Assembly: GCF_000515215.1 (NCBI RefSeq)
Contig: NZ_KI911557.1
Span: forward strand, 1,633,586 to 1,697,585
Direction of reading: 5' to 3'
Length of the DNA: 64,000 bases
Origin: Methylomonas sp. 11b
GTDB taxonomy: Bacteria; Pseudomonadota; Gammaproteobacteria; Methylococcales; Methylomonadaceae
The position numbers and the translations under genes were made by a program. The notes beneath the pieces were generated by a model, which did no database searches, had not been told where the DNA came from, and worked only from the letters and a program-made list of their open reading frames with translations. Below, piece by piece: positions 8,729 to 20,383 of this stretch. The first letter of the stretch is position 1. Every line of letters starts with the position of its first letter.

Positions 8729-9232
8729 TTATTTTTTCTGCGTATCGACGGCTATCCTGGCTCTGGCTAATATCATCCGCGCCACTTGTTTATAGATTTC
8801 GTTGCGAATCAATTGTTCTTCGTTGCCTTTCGCCAGCACCGCGGTTTGGTCGTTGAAAAACTCCCTGGAAATTTCGATCACTTGCTCGTCCATCAGCGCA
8901 TTTTCCTTACTGTCGAAAAATTGAAAGCGCAGATAATATTCCAGTTCGGATTCGCTGGATTTACCAGTTGAGCCGATGGTCAGTACCCGGTTACGCATGT
9001 CTTCCCGTAGCACCTTGACCACCACGCCGGCATCGTTGGGGGAGCCGACGATTTTGCCTTTCGAAGCCTTCATGATGGCTTGCAGTTCGCCCTGTAAGGG
9101 CACGGAGGCGCCAAACACATACATGTTTTTCAGCACTTCCGGCATCTCTATCGAGCCACGTAGATGGTATCCGCAGCCAACCAGCAGCACCAATACCCCG
9201 GCCAAGACCATTCGGCTCAAGTGATTCATCAT
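8729..9232 (-). CDS. lptE: LPS-assembly lipoprotein LptE
   Basis: LptE is the outer-membrane lipoprotein that plugs the LptD barrel for lipopolysaccharide export. The N-terminus MMNHLSRMVLAGVLVLLVGC ends in a lipobox with the lipidated Cys, followed directly by GYHLRGS, the LptE signature. The longer form starting at 9262 would overlap leuS and add residues before the signal, so the ATG at 9232 (or 9229) is chosen. It sits between leuS and holA as in other gammaproteobacteria. Confidence 0.94.
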   Translation of the reverse strand: MMNHLSRMVLAGVLVLLVGCGYHLRGSIEMPEVLKNMYVFGASVPLQGELQAIMKASKGKIVGSPNDAGVVVKVLREDMRNRVLTIGSTGKSSESELEYYLRFQFFDSKENALMDEQVIEISREFFNDQTAVLAKGNEEQLIRNEIYKQVARMILARARIAVDTQKK

Positions 9233-9254
9233 CTGATTCTCGAAAATCCAGCGT

Positions 9255-11891
<2,637 letters not shown>

Positions 11892-11934
11892 TTAAATCTA
11901 AAGCGTGAAAATTAAAACAACACCGGGAGCAGCC

Positions 11935-12423
11935 ATGGGCGAAAACAAACTGATCAAAGCGTACGACGATCTGATGGGCCATCTTTACGAGGCCTTGGAC
12001 GATACGCTGCACACCGTCGCCGACGCCTTGGAAATAGCCAAGGAAAAAACCAGCGCACTGGGCGGGCATACGCAAGAAGAAATCAACAAAATCGCCGACT
12101 ATGTAATGCGCGACGTCGAGCATGTCGCCACCGCACCGTCGCAACAAAACGACAGTAATTCTCTGTCCGAGTGGTTGAAGTTTGACATCGATTTGATCGA
12201 AAATTTCGCCTTGGACGCCTTCATGGATATCGCCGACAAAACCAAGGTCAAGCTGGCCGCACTGGAGATGGAAGCCAAGCTGTACCACCCCTATAAAAGC
12301 GGTGAAGTAGCCGGCCCCGGCACTTTCGTCTGCGATGCCTGCGGCAAACAAATTGCCTTCAAGTCCACCAGCGTTATACCGGCCTGCCCCGAGTGTAAAG
12401 GCGACAGTTTCTCACGCGTTTGA
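11935..12423 (+). CDS. Zinc-ribbon protein of the DUF1451 family
   Basis: A 162-aa cytoplasmic protein with a long helical acidic N-terminal part (HLYEALDDTLHTVADALEIA) and a C-terminal zinc ribbon made by CDACG and CPEC. This architecture matches DUF1451, of unknown function. The start at 11935 has GGGAG six bases upstream and removes ten residues from the longest frame. It is divergent from leuS and precedes parA on the same strand. Confidence 0.82.
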   Translation: MGENKLIKAYDDLMGHLYEALDDTLHTVADALEIAKEKTSALGGHTQEEINKIADYVMRDVEHVATAPSQQNDSNSLSEWLKFDIDLIENFALDAFMDIADKTKVKLAALEMEAKLYHPYKSGEVAGPGTFVCDACGKQIAFKSTSVIPACPECKGDSFSRV

Positions 12424-12447
12424 TATTGCAGGCTTTAACCTTATAAT
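12419..12447 (+). promoter_or_regulatory. Possible sigma-70 promoter for the ParA-like gene
   Basis: A consensus -10 TATAAT at 12442-12447 is preceded 17 bp upstream by TTTGAT at 12419-12424, overlapping the end of the zinc-ribbon gene. It lies 35 bp before the ParA start. Confidence 0.45.
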
Positions 12448-12481
12448 GCGGGCTTTTATTTTTTAACAATCGAGGGCGATT

Positions 12482-13255
12482 ATGCGCAGGGTGATTTTCA
12501 ATCAGAAAGGCGGCGTGGGTAAATCTACCATTACCTGTAACCTGGCAGCCATCAGCGCCGTCGAGGGTAAAAAAACCCTGGTGATCGATCTCGATGTGCA
12601 AGGCAACTCCACCCAATACTTGTTGGGCAACAAGGTCGCCGATTCCGACAAGACCATCGCCCACTTTTTTAAGGATAGCCTGGGCCTCGGCCTGTTCGGC
12701 GGCGGCAAGGAAGGCTTGGACGGTTTGATTCATGAAACCCCTTTCCCTAATCTCTACGTATTGCCGTCCCATTCGGATTTGGAAGGCTTACAAAGCCGTT
12801 TAGAATCTCGGCATAAGATCTACAAGTTAAAAGAGGCGCTGGAAAAGTTGGAAGGCTTCGATCAAATCTATATCGACACCCCGCCTATCCTGAATTTTTA
12901 CAGCCTGTCCGCGTTAATCGCCGCCGAAAAATGTCTGATTCCCTTCGACTGCGACACCTTCGCCCGCGAAGCGCTATACACGCTGATGCGCGCCATCGCT
13001 GAAGTCAAAGCCGATCATAACGACAGACTGGAAGTAGAAGGCGTCATCGTTAATCAATATCAGAAACAAGCCAACCTGCCCCGCCAGTTGGTTGATGAAC
13101 TGATCGCCGAAGGTTTGCCGGTACTGGAAACCAAAATCTCCACCTCGGTGAAAGTCCGCGAGTCGCATAGCGATGCTCAGCCTTTGATTCACTACGCGCC
13201 AACCCATAAGTTGACCGAAGAATACCGGGCCTTGCATTTGGAAATTCACAAATAG
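12482..13255 (+). CDS. Solitary ParA/MinD-family ATPase
   Basis: A deviant Walker-A ATPase of 257 aa; KGGVGKST near residue 9 starts the protein, with IDLDVQGNST and YIDTPP as further ParA motifs. Such ATPases position chromosomes, plasmids or protein clusters on the nucleoid or membrane. No ParB-like gene is adjacent, so it is an orphan, and I cannot say what cargo it moves. A good hairpin terminator follows. Confidence 0.88.
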   Translation: MRRVIFNQKGGVGKSTITCNLAAISAVEGKKTLVIDLDVQGNSTQYLLGNKVADSDKTIAHFFKDSLGLGLFGGGKEGLDGLIHETPFPNLYVLPSHSDLEGLQSRLESRHKIYKLKEALEKLEGFDQIYIDTPPILNFYSLSALIAAEKCLIPFDCDTFAREALYTLMRAIAEVKADHNDRLEVEGVIVNQYQKQANLPRQLVDELIAEGLPVLETKISTSVKVRESHSDAQPLIHYAPTHKLTEEYRALHLEIHK

Positions 13256-13277
13256 CCGTTTAGCAAACACCAACATT

Positions 13278-13309
13278 AAAAAAGCCAGCAATGCTGGCTT
13301 TTTTGTTTT
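13278..13309 (+). terminator. Rho-independent terminator after the ParA-like gene
   Basis: AGCCAGCA (13283-13290) pairs with TGCTGGCT (13292-13299), flanked by an A-run on the left and a T-run on the right, so it can act in both directions for the convergent genes. Confidence 0.9.
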
Positions 13310-13344
13310 AAAGGACACTACAAACCGGTGCGTGAACGTAGGGT

Positions 13345-13701
13345 TTACCCGATTAACTCCATCATCGATTTCTCAACCCTCATGTTCAACCGACAAAAGG
13401 CCTTGTGCAACACCTCCCAGCCTTCGAAAGAAACGATCACCCAATTCTCGGTGCTGCGATCCCATTCCGTGTCCAATAACACACCCAACCGCACCAGCTG
13501 CTTAAAGGTGTCGTCGGAAGGTGCATCGATATGCGCCAAGGCTGCTTCGAGTTGATTTGGCGGGATCAAACGGGCTGCCGGTTGATCATTACCCGCATGC
13601 CGGTTTGCATACATGATATACCCTGGATTAAGCTGCAATTTATGTAAATCTTGACAGTAAGCATCAAAATTTTGAAGCGGGAACTGCAACATCTGACTCA
13701 T
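13345..13701 (-). CDS. Conserved-looking hypothetical protein, 118 aa
   Basis: Not recognised. The ATG at 13701 has AGGGAG seven bases upstream and is preferred to the ATG at 13707, which is too close to that site. The protein is soluble, has no signal peptide or membrane helix, and ends in an alpha-helical stretch (GWEVLHKAFCRLNMRVEK). It follows the pyruvate-kinase-like gene by 20 bp on the same strand and is probably co-transcribed with it. Confidence 0.6.
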   Translation of the reverse strand: MSQMLQFPLQNFDAYCQDLHKLQLNPGYIMYANRHAGNDQPAARLIPPNQLEAALAHIDAPSDDTFKQLVRLGVLLDTEWDRSTENWVIVSFEGWEVLHKAFCRLNMRVEKSMMELIG

Positions 13702-13721
13702 TTCCATACTCCCTAGCTGCG

Positions 13722-15656
13722 CTAAATAATGATTTCGGTCAAGCTACACTCGTTGATAGACGCTTGTTGGGGCTTCAACGTATGCGCCAGCCGCAGTTCG
13801 CGAAGCATCGCGCGTTTCTTGGCTTGATGCTGCTGCATACGCCTGAGAATATCGTCCAAAACGCGCACCGCGCTAAGCACATGCGGCCCCTTGTTGATCA
13901 TCACACACTCCGCCCGGTCGCCCATGGCGGCATCGGTAATTTCCGCCCGCGAGGGCATCCCCTCCTTGGCCAGAGTTTCCAGAACCTGCGTCGCCCAGAT
14001 CACCGGCACATGGGCAGCTTCGCAGATCCATAATATTTCTTCCTGCACTTCGGCCAGCCGTTCAAACCCACACTCCACAGCCAAATCGCCACGAGCAATC
14101 ATCACCCCGCAACAAGGCGCTCGCATAGCAGCCAGCAACATGGCCGGCAAGTTTTCGAACGCCCGCCTGGTTTCAATTTTTAGCACGATCGCCGGCCGTC
14201 TATCCCCCAGACGCGCCATATGCTCATGCAGCAACTCGACATCATGCGCGCTATTGGCAAAAGACAATTCCACGACATCAGCGTTTTCGACCACGAAACC
14301 CAGATCTTCGATATCCTTGGCCGTCAACGCACTGATCCCTAGTCTGCTCTCGGGCAGATTGATCCCCTTATCGCCTCTCAGTTTTTCACCGCGCGCACGC
14401 ACATGGGTGATTCTGACCAGAACTTGGGCAAACTCAACTCTATCGATCACGCCACCAATTTTGCCATCATCGAACCAGATCGGCTCTCCCGCTCGAACAT
14501 CGTCAAAAATCTCCGGAATGGAGCAACCGATCATGGCCGGCGTCAGCACCTGGCCGCTACTGTCATAAGTTGCCGGCCGACCGGGCGCCAGGTCACGCGT
14601 TAAGATCAACAAATCGTCCTGTTTTAGCAAAATGGCATTTTCAGCTTGCGGTAACAGATTGATAGTCACTTGGCGATCATCGGCATGAGCCACCTTACGC
14701 TCGTGATTCAAAACCGTGCCGGGAACGATATAAGCGCTTTGCGTCGCCTCCGCCCAATAACCCTGCTCAGTAATGTCAACCACTGTCAGGTTTCGTTTCG
14801 CGCCGCGGGCATCGGTGAATTTCAGTTGCTCACCCAGGTATAAACGGCGTAGCCATTCGCCTGGCAATAGCAAACAGGCATTAGCGGGTGAAGGCGGAGC
14901 AGCGGGTTGCGACACGTCCGTTAACCAGACGCGCGCCGGCGCGATGAGTCGGCCGTGGTCGTCGTGCGTCGGACGAATTCGCAATACCGCTAATCGGGGA
15001 TCGAGCGGGCCGGTCCGCAACTTGGGACCGGCCAGATCCATCACGACACGACAAGTTTTGCCCAGCGCACGCTCGGCTTGTCGCAGATGAGCTATCATTT
15101 GCATCCATGCCACCGTGTCATCATGGGCGCAATTGATCCGCATACAATCCATGCCTTGCTCAAGCAGATGATGAATTAGCGAATAGTCTTCCGCCGCTTC
15201 GCTGGGCATGGTCACCATGATCCGCACGCCGCGGCCATTTGCAGCCTCCCCCAACAAGCAATGAGTATGGTCGACCAGCAATCGCTCGCCGGCGGCAAAA
15301 TCCACCACTACCGTCTCTTGATTAGGCGGCACCCACTCCTGTCCGGTTAAGCGATGCAAAACCTCCAAAACCGCATCGATGGTTGCCAATACATGCGATT
15401 CCGCTCGCCCCAACGACGACAGCCCCAGGGCAGCCAGTTTTAGTTGCAAGGGCCTGAGGTCGCGGCGGCGCAGCGCTAGATAATGCAGCATATTACGGGC
15501 GCTATCCCGGTTATTGCCCTCCACTTGATCGATACGCTGTTGACACCCCGCGGTTTCGGCAATCATTTCCGCGCGAATGTCCATCAATTCTCTCAGGACC
15601 TCATCGACCACGGCGTCTTGCAAATAAGTGTTTTTGGTAACGGGATTCGTTGTCAA
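13722..15656 (-). CDS. Atypical pyruvate kinase-like protein with N-terminal extension
   Basis: A 644-aa relative of pyruvate kinase. The barrel starts near residue 145 (RGVRIMVTMP) and keeps MRINCAHD, VMDLAGPKLRTG, LKIETRRAFENL, MIARGDLAVECG and WATQVLETL. Several canonical features differ: the SFVR segment reads SFANS, the stretch after PSRAEITDAAMGDRAECV reads MINKG where LSGET is usual, and the C-terminal allosteric domain is absent. About 140 residues with no counterpart in ordinary pyruvate kinase precede the barrel, and the B domain is long. The start is a TTG with GAGG six bases upstream. Catalysis of phosphoenolpyruvate to pyruvate is plausible but not assured. phoU lies upstream on the same strand. 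Confidence 0.75.
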   Translation of the reverse strand: MTTNPVTKNTYLQDAVVDEVLRELMDIRAEMIAETAGCQQRIDQVEGNNRDSARNMLHYLALRRRDLRPLQLKLAALGLSSLGRAESHVLATIDAVLEVLHRLTGQEWVPPNQETVVVDFAAGERLLVDHTHCLLGEAANGRGVRIMVTMPSEAAEDYSLIHHLLEQGMDCMRINCAHDDTVAWMQMIAHLRQAERALGKTCRVVMDLAGPKLRTGPLDPRLAVLRIRPTHDDHGRLIAPARVWLTDVSQPAAPPSPANACLLLPGEWLRRLYLGEQLKFTDARGAKRNLTVVDITEQGYWAEATQSAYIVPGTVLNHERKVAHADDRQVTINLLPQAENAILLKQDDLLILTRDLAPGRPATYDSSGQVLTPAMIGCSIPEIFDDVRAGEPIWFDDGKIGGVIDRVEFAQVLVRITHVRARGEKLRGDKGINLPESRLGISALTAKDIEDLGFVVENADVVELSFANSAHDVELLHEHMARLGDRRPAIVLKIETRRAFENLPAMLLAAMRAPCCGVMIARGDLAVECGFERLAEVQEEILWICEAAHVPVIWATQVLETLAKEGMPSRAEITDAAMGDRAECVMINKGPHVLSAVRVLDDILRRMQQHQAKKRAMLRELRLAHTLKPQQASINECSLTEIII

Positions 15657-15696
15657 AGATCGCCTCTAAAGCCATGCGGTCGGCTTGGCCGCTTAA

Positions 15697-16434
15697 TCAG
15701 CTGGGATTGTTAATGCAACTTTCCTTAATCGCTAGACCGCCATGCCGCACATCAATACCGTCCAACATGAAAATCGCGTGCTCGGCGATGTTCCGGCAAT
15801 GCTCGCCGCAACGCTCCATGGCTTTCATCATTTGCATCACATCCAGAGCTCGGCGGATCATGCGGGCATCGTGCAATACTAAGGTTAGTTGATGCTTGAT
15901 ACCCTCCTGCAATTCCGACTCGCAATCCCTGTCGCATTGCAACAGGGCGTAAGCCTGCTTGGAATCCCGACTTTCGAAAACCACCATCAGTTTATCCAAA
16001 ATCAGCTTGATTAAACCACCCATTTTTACTATGTCCGTCAGCAGCTTTTGATTGGGGTCGCTAGTGTTCGGGTCGAACAACACCGTAATCAGCTTGGCGA
16101 ACTCGACAATCTCGACACCGATTTTCTCCAGCTCCACCGCGATTTTCGATGTTGACAACACATAGCGCAGATCATTTGCCACCGGACAATGCCGGGCAAT
16201 GATGTTCAATACTTCGCCATCAATCTTGCTTTCGAAATGTTTGACCTTTTTATGCCGCGAAACGACTTTTTGCGCCAGTTCGCCGTCGCCGTAATCCAGG
16301 GCCTGCATCGCCTGCTCCAGCTGATAAACCAAAAGGTCCGTCATATCCAGCATCAAACTGTGCATATGCCCCAAATCGGTGTCATACGCATGTAAGGTAT
16401 GCACATTATTGGGTGTGTCTGTTTGCTTCGTCAT
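15697..16434 (-). CDS. phoU: PhoU-family phosphate signalling protein
   Basis: PhoU is a helical metal-binding protein that dampens PhoR/PhoB signalling when phosphate is plentiful. The 245-aa protein has the two three-helix repeats with the family pattern E/D-x3-D, seen in KVKHFESKIDGEVLNII and in the second half RCGEHCRNIAEHAIFML. The ATG at 16434 with AGAG upstream is preferred to a TTG at 16479. A Pho-box-like repeat lies about 60 bp upstream. A second PhoU paralogue is at 59217. No pst genes adjoin it in the window. Confidence 0.88.
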   Translation of the reverse strand: MTKQTDTPNNVHTLHAYDTDLGHMHSLMLDMTDLLVYQLEQAMQALDYGDGELAQKVVSRHKKVKHFESKIDGEVLNIIARHCPVANDLRYVLSTSKIAVELEKIGVEIVEFAKLITVLFDPNTSDPNQKLLTDIVKMGGLIKLILDKLMVVFESRDSKQAYALLQCDRDCESELQEGIKHQLTLVLHDARMIRRALDVMQMMKAMERCGEHCRNIAEHAIFMLDGIDVRHGGLAIKESCINNPS

Positions 16435-16495
16435 CGTCAGTTCTCTTGCTTGTTTAGCCAGGGTCTCGGTAATAAACAAACCTTAGAACAAGTAC

Positions 16496-16513
16496 ATTAC
16501 AGGAATGTGACAT
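16496..16513 (-). promoter_or_regulatory. Pho-box-like repeat upstream of phoU
   Basis: Read on the minus strand it is ATGTCAC-ATTC-CTGTAAT, two 7-mers with the 11-nt period of PhoB half-sites, about 60 bp before the phoU start. Confidence 0.6.
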
Positions 16514-16656
16514 AACCCTGTCAGACACGCGAAACGTGGCTCGTTAGCTATTGTTTTTAAAAAACATATTTCTAACAGCCATAGTCTAAAGCCTGCAAAA
16601 AGCCCCCAAAAAAATCCGTGGCCCACATTCACCGGCAAAAAAGCGACAAGCAGACT

Positions 16657-16674
16657 CTGTCATGCTGTTGTCAT
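16657..16674 (+). promoter_or_regulatory. Near-consensus Pho box
   Basis: CTGTCAT-GCTG-TTGTCAT: the first unit equals the enteric consensus CTGTCAT and the second differs in one base, spaced exactly 11 nt. It lies about 50 bp before the metallophosphoesterase ATG, a normal position for PhoB activation. Confidence 0.82.
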
Positions 16675-16725
16675 AAACGCAGACAAGAATAGCCTACGTC
16701 CGATACCAATATTTGGCGTTTGCTT

Positions 16726-17520
16726 ATGAATACCTCTTTTTATCGCACCATATGGATTTCCGACCTGCACATTGGCTCGACCCAATGCCAAGCCGATGCC
16801 CTGCTGGATTTTTTAAAACATAACGACAGCGAAAAACTGTACCTGGTCGGCGACATCATCGATTTTTGGGCCTTGTCCAAAAAAATGTACTGGCCGCGCG
16901 ATCACAACACCATCATTCAAAAAATCCTGCGTAAAGCCAGACACGGCACGCAAATTATCTACGTACCCGGTAACCACGACGAAAACGTCCGCGATTACGA
17001 CGATTACGTGTTCGGCGACATCGTCGTGAAAAACTCGGACATTCACACCACCGCAAAGGGCAAACGCTTCCTGATCGTGCATGGCGACGAATACGACACT
17101 ATCGCCAAACATCACCAGTGGCTGGCAAAGATCGGCAGTTTGGGTTACGACTGGCTGATAGAAATCAACCGCTTCCTGCGCCTGTTTAGACGCCTGTTCG
17201 GTAGGCAATCGCACTTCTCATTGGCCGCCTTTGTGAAGTTCAAAGTCAAGAATGTGGTGCAATTTATTTCCGATTACGAGGAAAGTATTGTTCGCACTCT
17301 AAAAAACGAAGGCCTGGACGGCGTAATCTGTGGGCATATCCATCATGCCGAAATCAAGGAAATAGAAGGCTTTTTGTACGTCAATACCGGCGACTTCGTG
17401 GAAAGCTGCACGGCGATTGTCGAACATCAGGACGGCAGACTGGAATTGATCCGCTGGCTGGCGCAAGAAACGCCGCAATTAACGCAGCAGCATGACGGAG
17501 AATTGCCGCACCTTGGCTAA
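16726..17520 (+). CDS. LpxH-like metallophosphoesterase
   Basis: A calcineurin-like phosphoesterase of about 264 aa related to UDP-2,3-diacylglucosamine diphosphatase (COG2908). The metal-ligand motifs appear in order: SDLHIG, GDIIDFW, PGNHDENV, VHGDEYD and CGHIHHAE. There is no signal peptide, so it is cytoplasmic. The ATG at 16726 is preferred to the TTG at 16720. The near-consensus Pho box suggests phosphate-starvation induction, which would fit a role in lipid or nucleotide phosphate recovery more than constitutive lipid A synthesis. The exact substrate is uncertain. Confidence 0.82.
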   Translation: MNTSFYRTIWISDLHIGSTQCQADALLDFLKHNDSEKLYLVGDIIDFWALSKKMYWPRDHNTIIQKILRKARHGTQIIYVPGNHDENVRDYDDYVFGDIVVKNSDIHTTAKGKRFLIVHGDEYDTIAKHHQWLAKIGSLGYDWLIEINRFLRLFRRLFGRQSHFSLAAFVKFKVKNVVQFISDYEESIVRTLKNEGLDGVICGHIHHAEIKEIEGFLYVNTGDFVESCTAIVEHQDGRLELIRWLAQETPQLTQQHDGELPHLG

Positions 17521-17581
17521 ACCGTCATCCGGCTAATTGCTAAACCCTTAGCACGACTGGCCTGATTGGCGTTTGTATTAC

Positions 17582-17621
17582 ATGTCACAAAAACTTCGCT
17601 AAACCGTCACGGTATCTTAAC
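17582..17621 (+). promoter_or_regulatory. Pho-box-like array upstream of the nuclease gene
   Basis: Units at 11-nt steps: ATGTCAC (17582), ACTTCGC (17593), CCGTCAC (17604) and a weak TCTTAAC (17615). Two units match well. The array lies about 170 bp before the nuclease ATG. Confidence 0.6.
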
Positions 17622-17791
17622 CCTCCCGCCTCTGTTATCCCGGAAAATGTGACCGGGCTTGCAGAATTTTGGGAAATTACCCAATGACGCGCTCGTCGCC
17701 TTCCCCCTTAGACCGACGAGTGCGTTTCTCTGCGAGTCAGCTCAGGCCCAAGGCCTGTTTACTGATTTTTAAGCACAGAGACCATCCGACC

Positions 17792-20320
17792 ATGATCGCA
17801 AAGCATATCCGCAGCTATCCGCTGCTGGCGGCAGTGAGTGCCCTCAGTTTTTTCGGCAACGCCCAGGCTGCCACGCCGGTGTTTATCAACGAAATACATT
17901 ACGACAACGGCGGCGCTGATACCGGCGAAGCGGTGGAGATTGTCGGACCCGCAGGTACTAATTTAAGCGGTTGGTCGTTGGTGTTTTACAACGGGAACAG
18001 CACCATTCGCAAAGTTTACAAAACCACTGCACTCAGCGGAACCATCGGCGACCAATCCGGTAACGGCGTTGGCACTCTAAGCTTTTCTATCAGCGGGATA
18101 GAAAATGGCGCACCAGACGGAATTGCATTGGTCAATGGCAGCACAGTCGTACAATTTTTAAGCTATGAAGGTTCTTTCATTGCTGCTGACGGTCCGGCTA
18201 CCGGCATGAACAGCATCGACATTGGCGTTTCGGAACCCGGCAATACAGCCAGCGGCCAATCGCTACAATTACAAGGCAGCGGCACTAGTTACGAAGACTT
18301 TACCTGGAACGCGGAATCGACAAGTTCCTTTGCAGCAATCAACAACGGCCAGAACTTCGGCGGCGTCACCCCACCACCGCCACCCGTCTCCCAATGCGGC
18401 CAAGCCGCAACGCTAATTAGCGCAATCCAAGGCACAAGCAGCGTTAGTCCCTTGAGCGGCAGCGTGCAACATGTGGAAGCCGTTGTTAGCGCCGATTTCC
18501 AAGGCAGCACGAATTTAAACGGTTTTTTCGTACAACAAGTTAGCGGTGCGGATGCTAACGACGCGACCTCCGAAGGCTTGTTCGTCTCGTCCAGCCTGCC
18601 GGTTAATGTCGGCGACAAAGTACACATCGTCGGCACCGTGACCGAAACATTCTCTATGACCCGCCTAGAAGCCGTCAGCTCGGTCGATGTCTGTTCTTCC
18701 GGCAATACCTTGCCAGCCGCGGTTGAAGTCAACCTGCCTTTCGACAGCGCCGGCAATGATCCCGAGCGCTGGGAAGGCATGCTGATTCAATTGCCGCAAA
18801 CCCTGACCGTCACCGAAAACTTCAACCTGGGCCGCTTCGGCGAATTCTTGCTGTCATCCGGCGGTCGCTTGTTGACGCCCACGCAAGTAGCCACGCCCGG
18901 CCAGGCGGCTATCGATGTCGCCGCGCAAAATTTAGCCAACCAATTACTGGTTGACGACGGCATCAATGTGCAAAATCCGGATCCGGTGATTTACCCGCAA
19001 CCAACTGGTTTGAGCGCCGCTACTCCGTTGCGCAGCGGCGACTCAGTAGTTGGAGCTACCGGTGTATTGGCTTACGACTTTGGCGTGTACCGCCTGCAAC
19101 CGACTCAGCCATTGACCTTTGTCGCCGACAACAGCCGCAGCCCGGCTCCGACCTTATCAAGCTTGGGTTCTCTGAAAGTCGCTAGCTTTAACGTGTTGAA
19201 TTACTTTAACGGCAACGGCCTGGGCGCAGGCTTCCCAACTTCTCGCGGCGCGGATACGCTAGCGGAGTTTAATCGTCAGCGCGCCAAAATCATTCCGGCC
19301 ATTCATGCCTTGAACGCTGACGTCATCGGCTTGATGGAAATCGAAAACGACGGTTACGGCAGCAGCAGCGCTATTGCCGATCTGGTGAACGGTTTGAATC
19401 AACTGGCCGGCGCCGGCACTTACGCCTTCATCAATCCAGGCTTGAGCAAAGTCGGTACCGACGAAATCGCCGTGGGTATTATCTATAAACCTGCAAAGGT
19501 TTCGCCGTCCGGCTCGGTAGCTATTTTGGATTCCTCGGTCAACCCCTTATTTATCGACACCAAAAACCGTCCGGCCCTTGCCCAAACCTTCTTGGACAAA
19601 GCCTCCAACAAACTGCTGACAGTGGCCGTGAACCACCTTAAATCCAAAGGTTCGGCTTGCGACGATGTTAACGATCCGGATACCGGCGACGGCCAGGGCA
19701 ATTGCAACCAAACCCGCACCGATGCCGCGCAAGCCCTAGCAAGCTGGTTGGCTAGCGATCCTACCCACAGCGGTGTCAGCAACGCCTTGATCATCGGCGA
19801 CTTAAACAGCTATGCACAGGAAGACCCGATCAGCGCCTTGAAAAACGCTGGTTATCAAAATCTGCTGGAGACCTTCGTCGGCAATCAAGCCGCATACAGC
19901 TATGTGTTCGACGGCGCGGCCGGTTATCTGGACCACGCCCTGGCAAACACCGCGCTAGCGTCGCAAGTCAAAAGTGTCGCCGAATGGCATATCAATGCCG
20001 ACGAACCGAGATCCCTGGATTACAACACGGAGTTCAAATCGGCAAATCAGGTAACCAGCTTCTATGCGGCCGATGCCTATCGTTCATCCGATCACGACCC
20101 GCTGTTGATCAAACTGTTCGTGCCCGGTGACCTGGATAACGACGGCGATGTCGATAACAACGACGCTGGCCTGATCAAAGCCCAAGTCGGTAAATGCAGC
20201 GGTAAGGTTGGTTTTAACCGTGAGGCTGACTATGACAAAACCGGTTGCGTGACTTACGCCGATTATCGAATCTGGTACGGCTATTACAACAGCTATACCG
20301 CGTCCGCTAGCGCTCAATAA
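17792..20320 (+). CDS. Secreted ExeM/NucH-type endonuclease with C-terminal dockerin
   Basis: An 842-aa exported nuclease. Order: signal peptide (cleaved after FGNAQA), a lamin-tail domain (INEIHYDN, GWSLVFYN), an OB-like region (about residues 205-330), then an endonuclease/exonuclease/phosphatase domain (about 455-775) with catalytic motifs LKVASFNVLNYF, GLMEIENDGYG, VAVNHLKSKG, IGDLNSYAQ and SSDHDPLL. The order matches ExeM/NucH extracellular DNases, which digest environmental DNA and remodel biofilm. The last 60 residues form a type I dockerin: two calcium loops, DLDNDGDVDNND and DYDKTGCVTYAD, where relatives usually have a membrane anchor. The ATG at 17792 begins the signal peptide; upstream in-frame codons are rejected. 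A cohesin-like gene follows, and a Pho-box array precedes. Confidence 0.9.
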   Translation: MIAKHIRSYPLLAAVSALSFFGNAQAATPVFINEIHYDNGGADTGEAVEIVGPAGTNLSGWSLVFYNGNSTIRKVYKTTALSGTIGDQSGNGVGTLSFSISGIENGAPDGIALVNGSTVVQFLSYEGSFIAADGPATGMNSIDIGVSEPGNTASGQSLQLQGSGTSYEDFTWNAESTSSFAAINNGQNFGGVTPPPPPVSQCGQAATLISAIQGTSSVSPLSGSVQHVEAVVSADFQGSTNLNGFFVQQVSGADANDATSEGLFVSSSLPVNVGDKVHIVGTVTETFSMTRLEAVSSVDVCSSGNTLPAAVEVNLPFDSAGNDPERWEGMLIQLPQTLTVTENFNLGRFGEFLLSSGGRLLTPTQVATPGQAAIDVAAQNLANQLLVDDGINVQNPDPVIYPQPTGLSAATPLRSGDSVVGATGVLAYDFGVYRLQPTQPLTFVADNSRSPAPTLSSLGSLKVASFNVLNYFNGNGLGAGFPTSRGADTLAEFNRQRAKIIPAIHALNADVIGLMEIENDGYGSSSAIADLVNGLNQLAGAGTYAFINPGLSKVGTDEIAVGIIYKPAKVSPSGSVAILDSSVNPLFIDTKNRPALAQTFLDKASNKLLTVAVNHLKSKGSACDDVNDPDTGDGQGNCNQTRTDAAQALASWLASDPTHSGVSNALIIGDLNSYAQEDPISALKNAGYQNLLETFVGNQAAYSYVFDGAAGYLDHALANTALASQVKSVAEWHINADEPRSLDYNTEFKSANQVTSFYAADAYRSSDHDPLLIKLFVPGDLDNDGDVDNNDAGLIKAQVGKCSGKVGFNREADYDKTGCVTYADYRIWYGYYNSYTASASAQ

Positions 20321-20328
20321 CCCGGATC

Positions 20329-20355
20329 ACCACCGGCAAACCCTTTGCCGGTGGT
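20329..20355 (+). promoter_or_regulatory. 12-bp stem-loop between nuclease and cohesin-like genes
   Basis: ACCACCGGCAAA (20329-20340) pairs perfectly with TTTGCCGGTGGT (20344-20355) around the loop CCC. No T-run follows, so it is more likely an RNA-processing or stability element, or a leaky terminator, setting the ratio of the two proteins. Confidence 0.6.
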
Positions 20356-20383
20356 CTTGGATACACAATTTTAGGATAACGAT

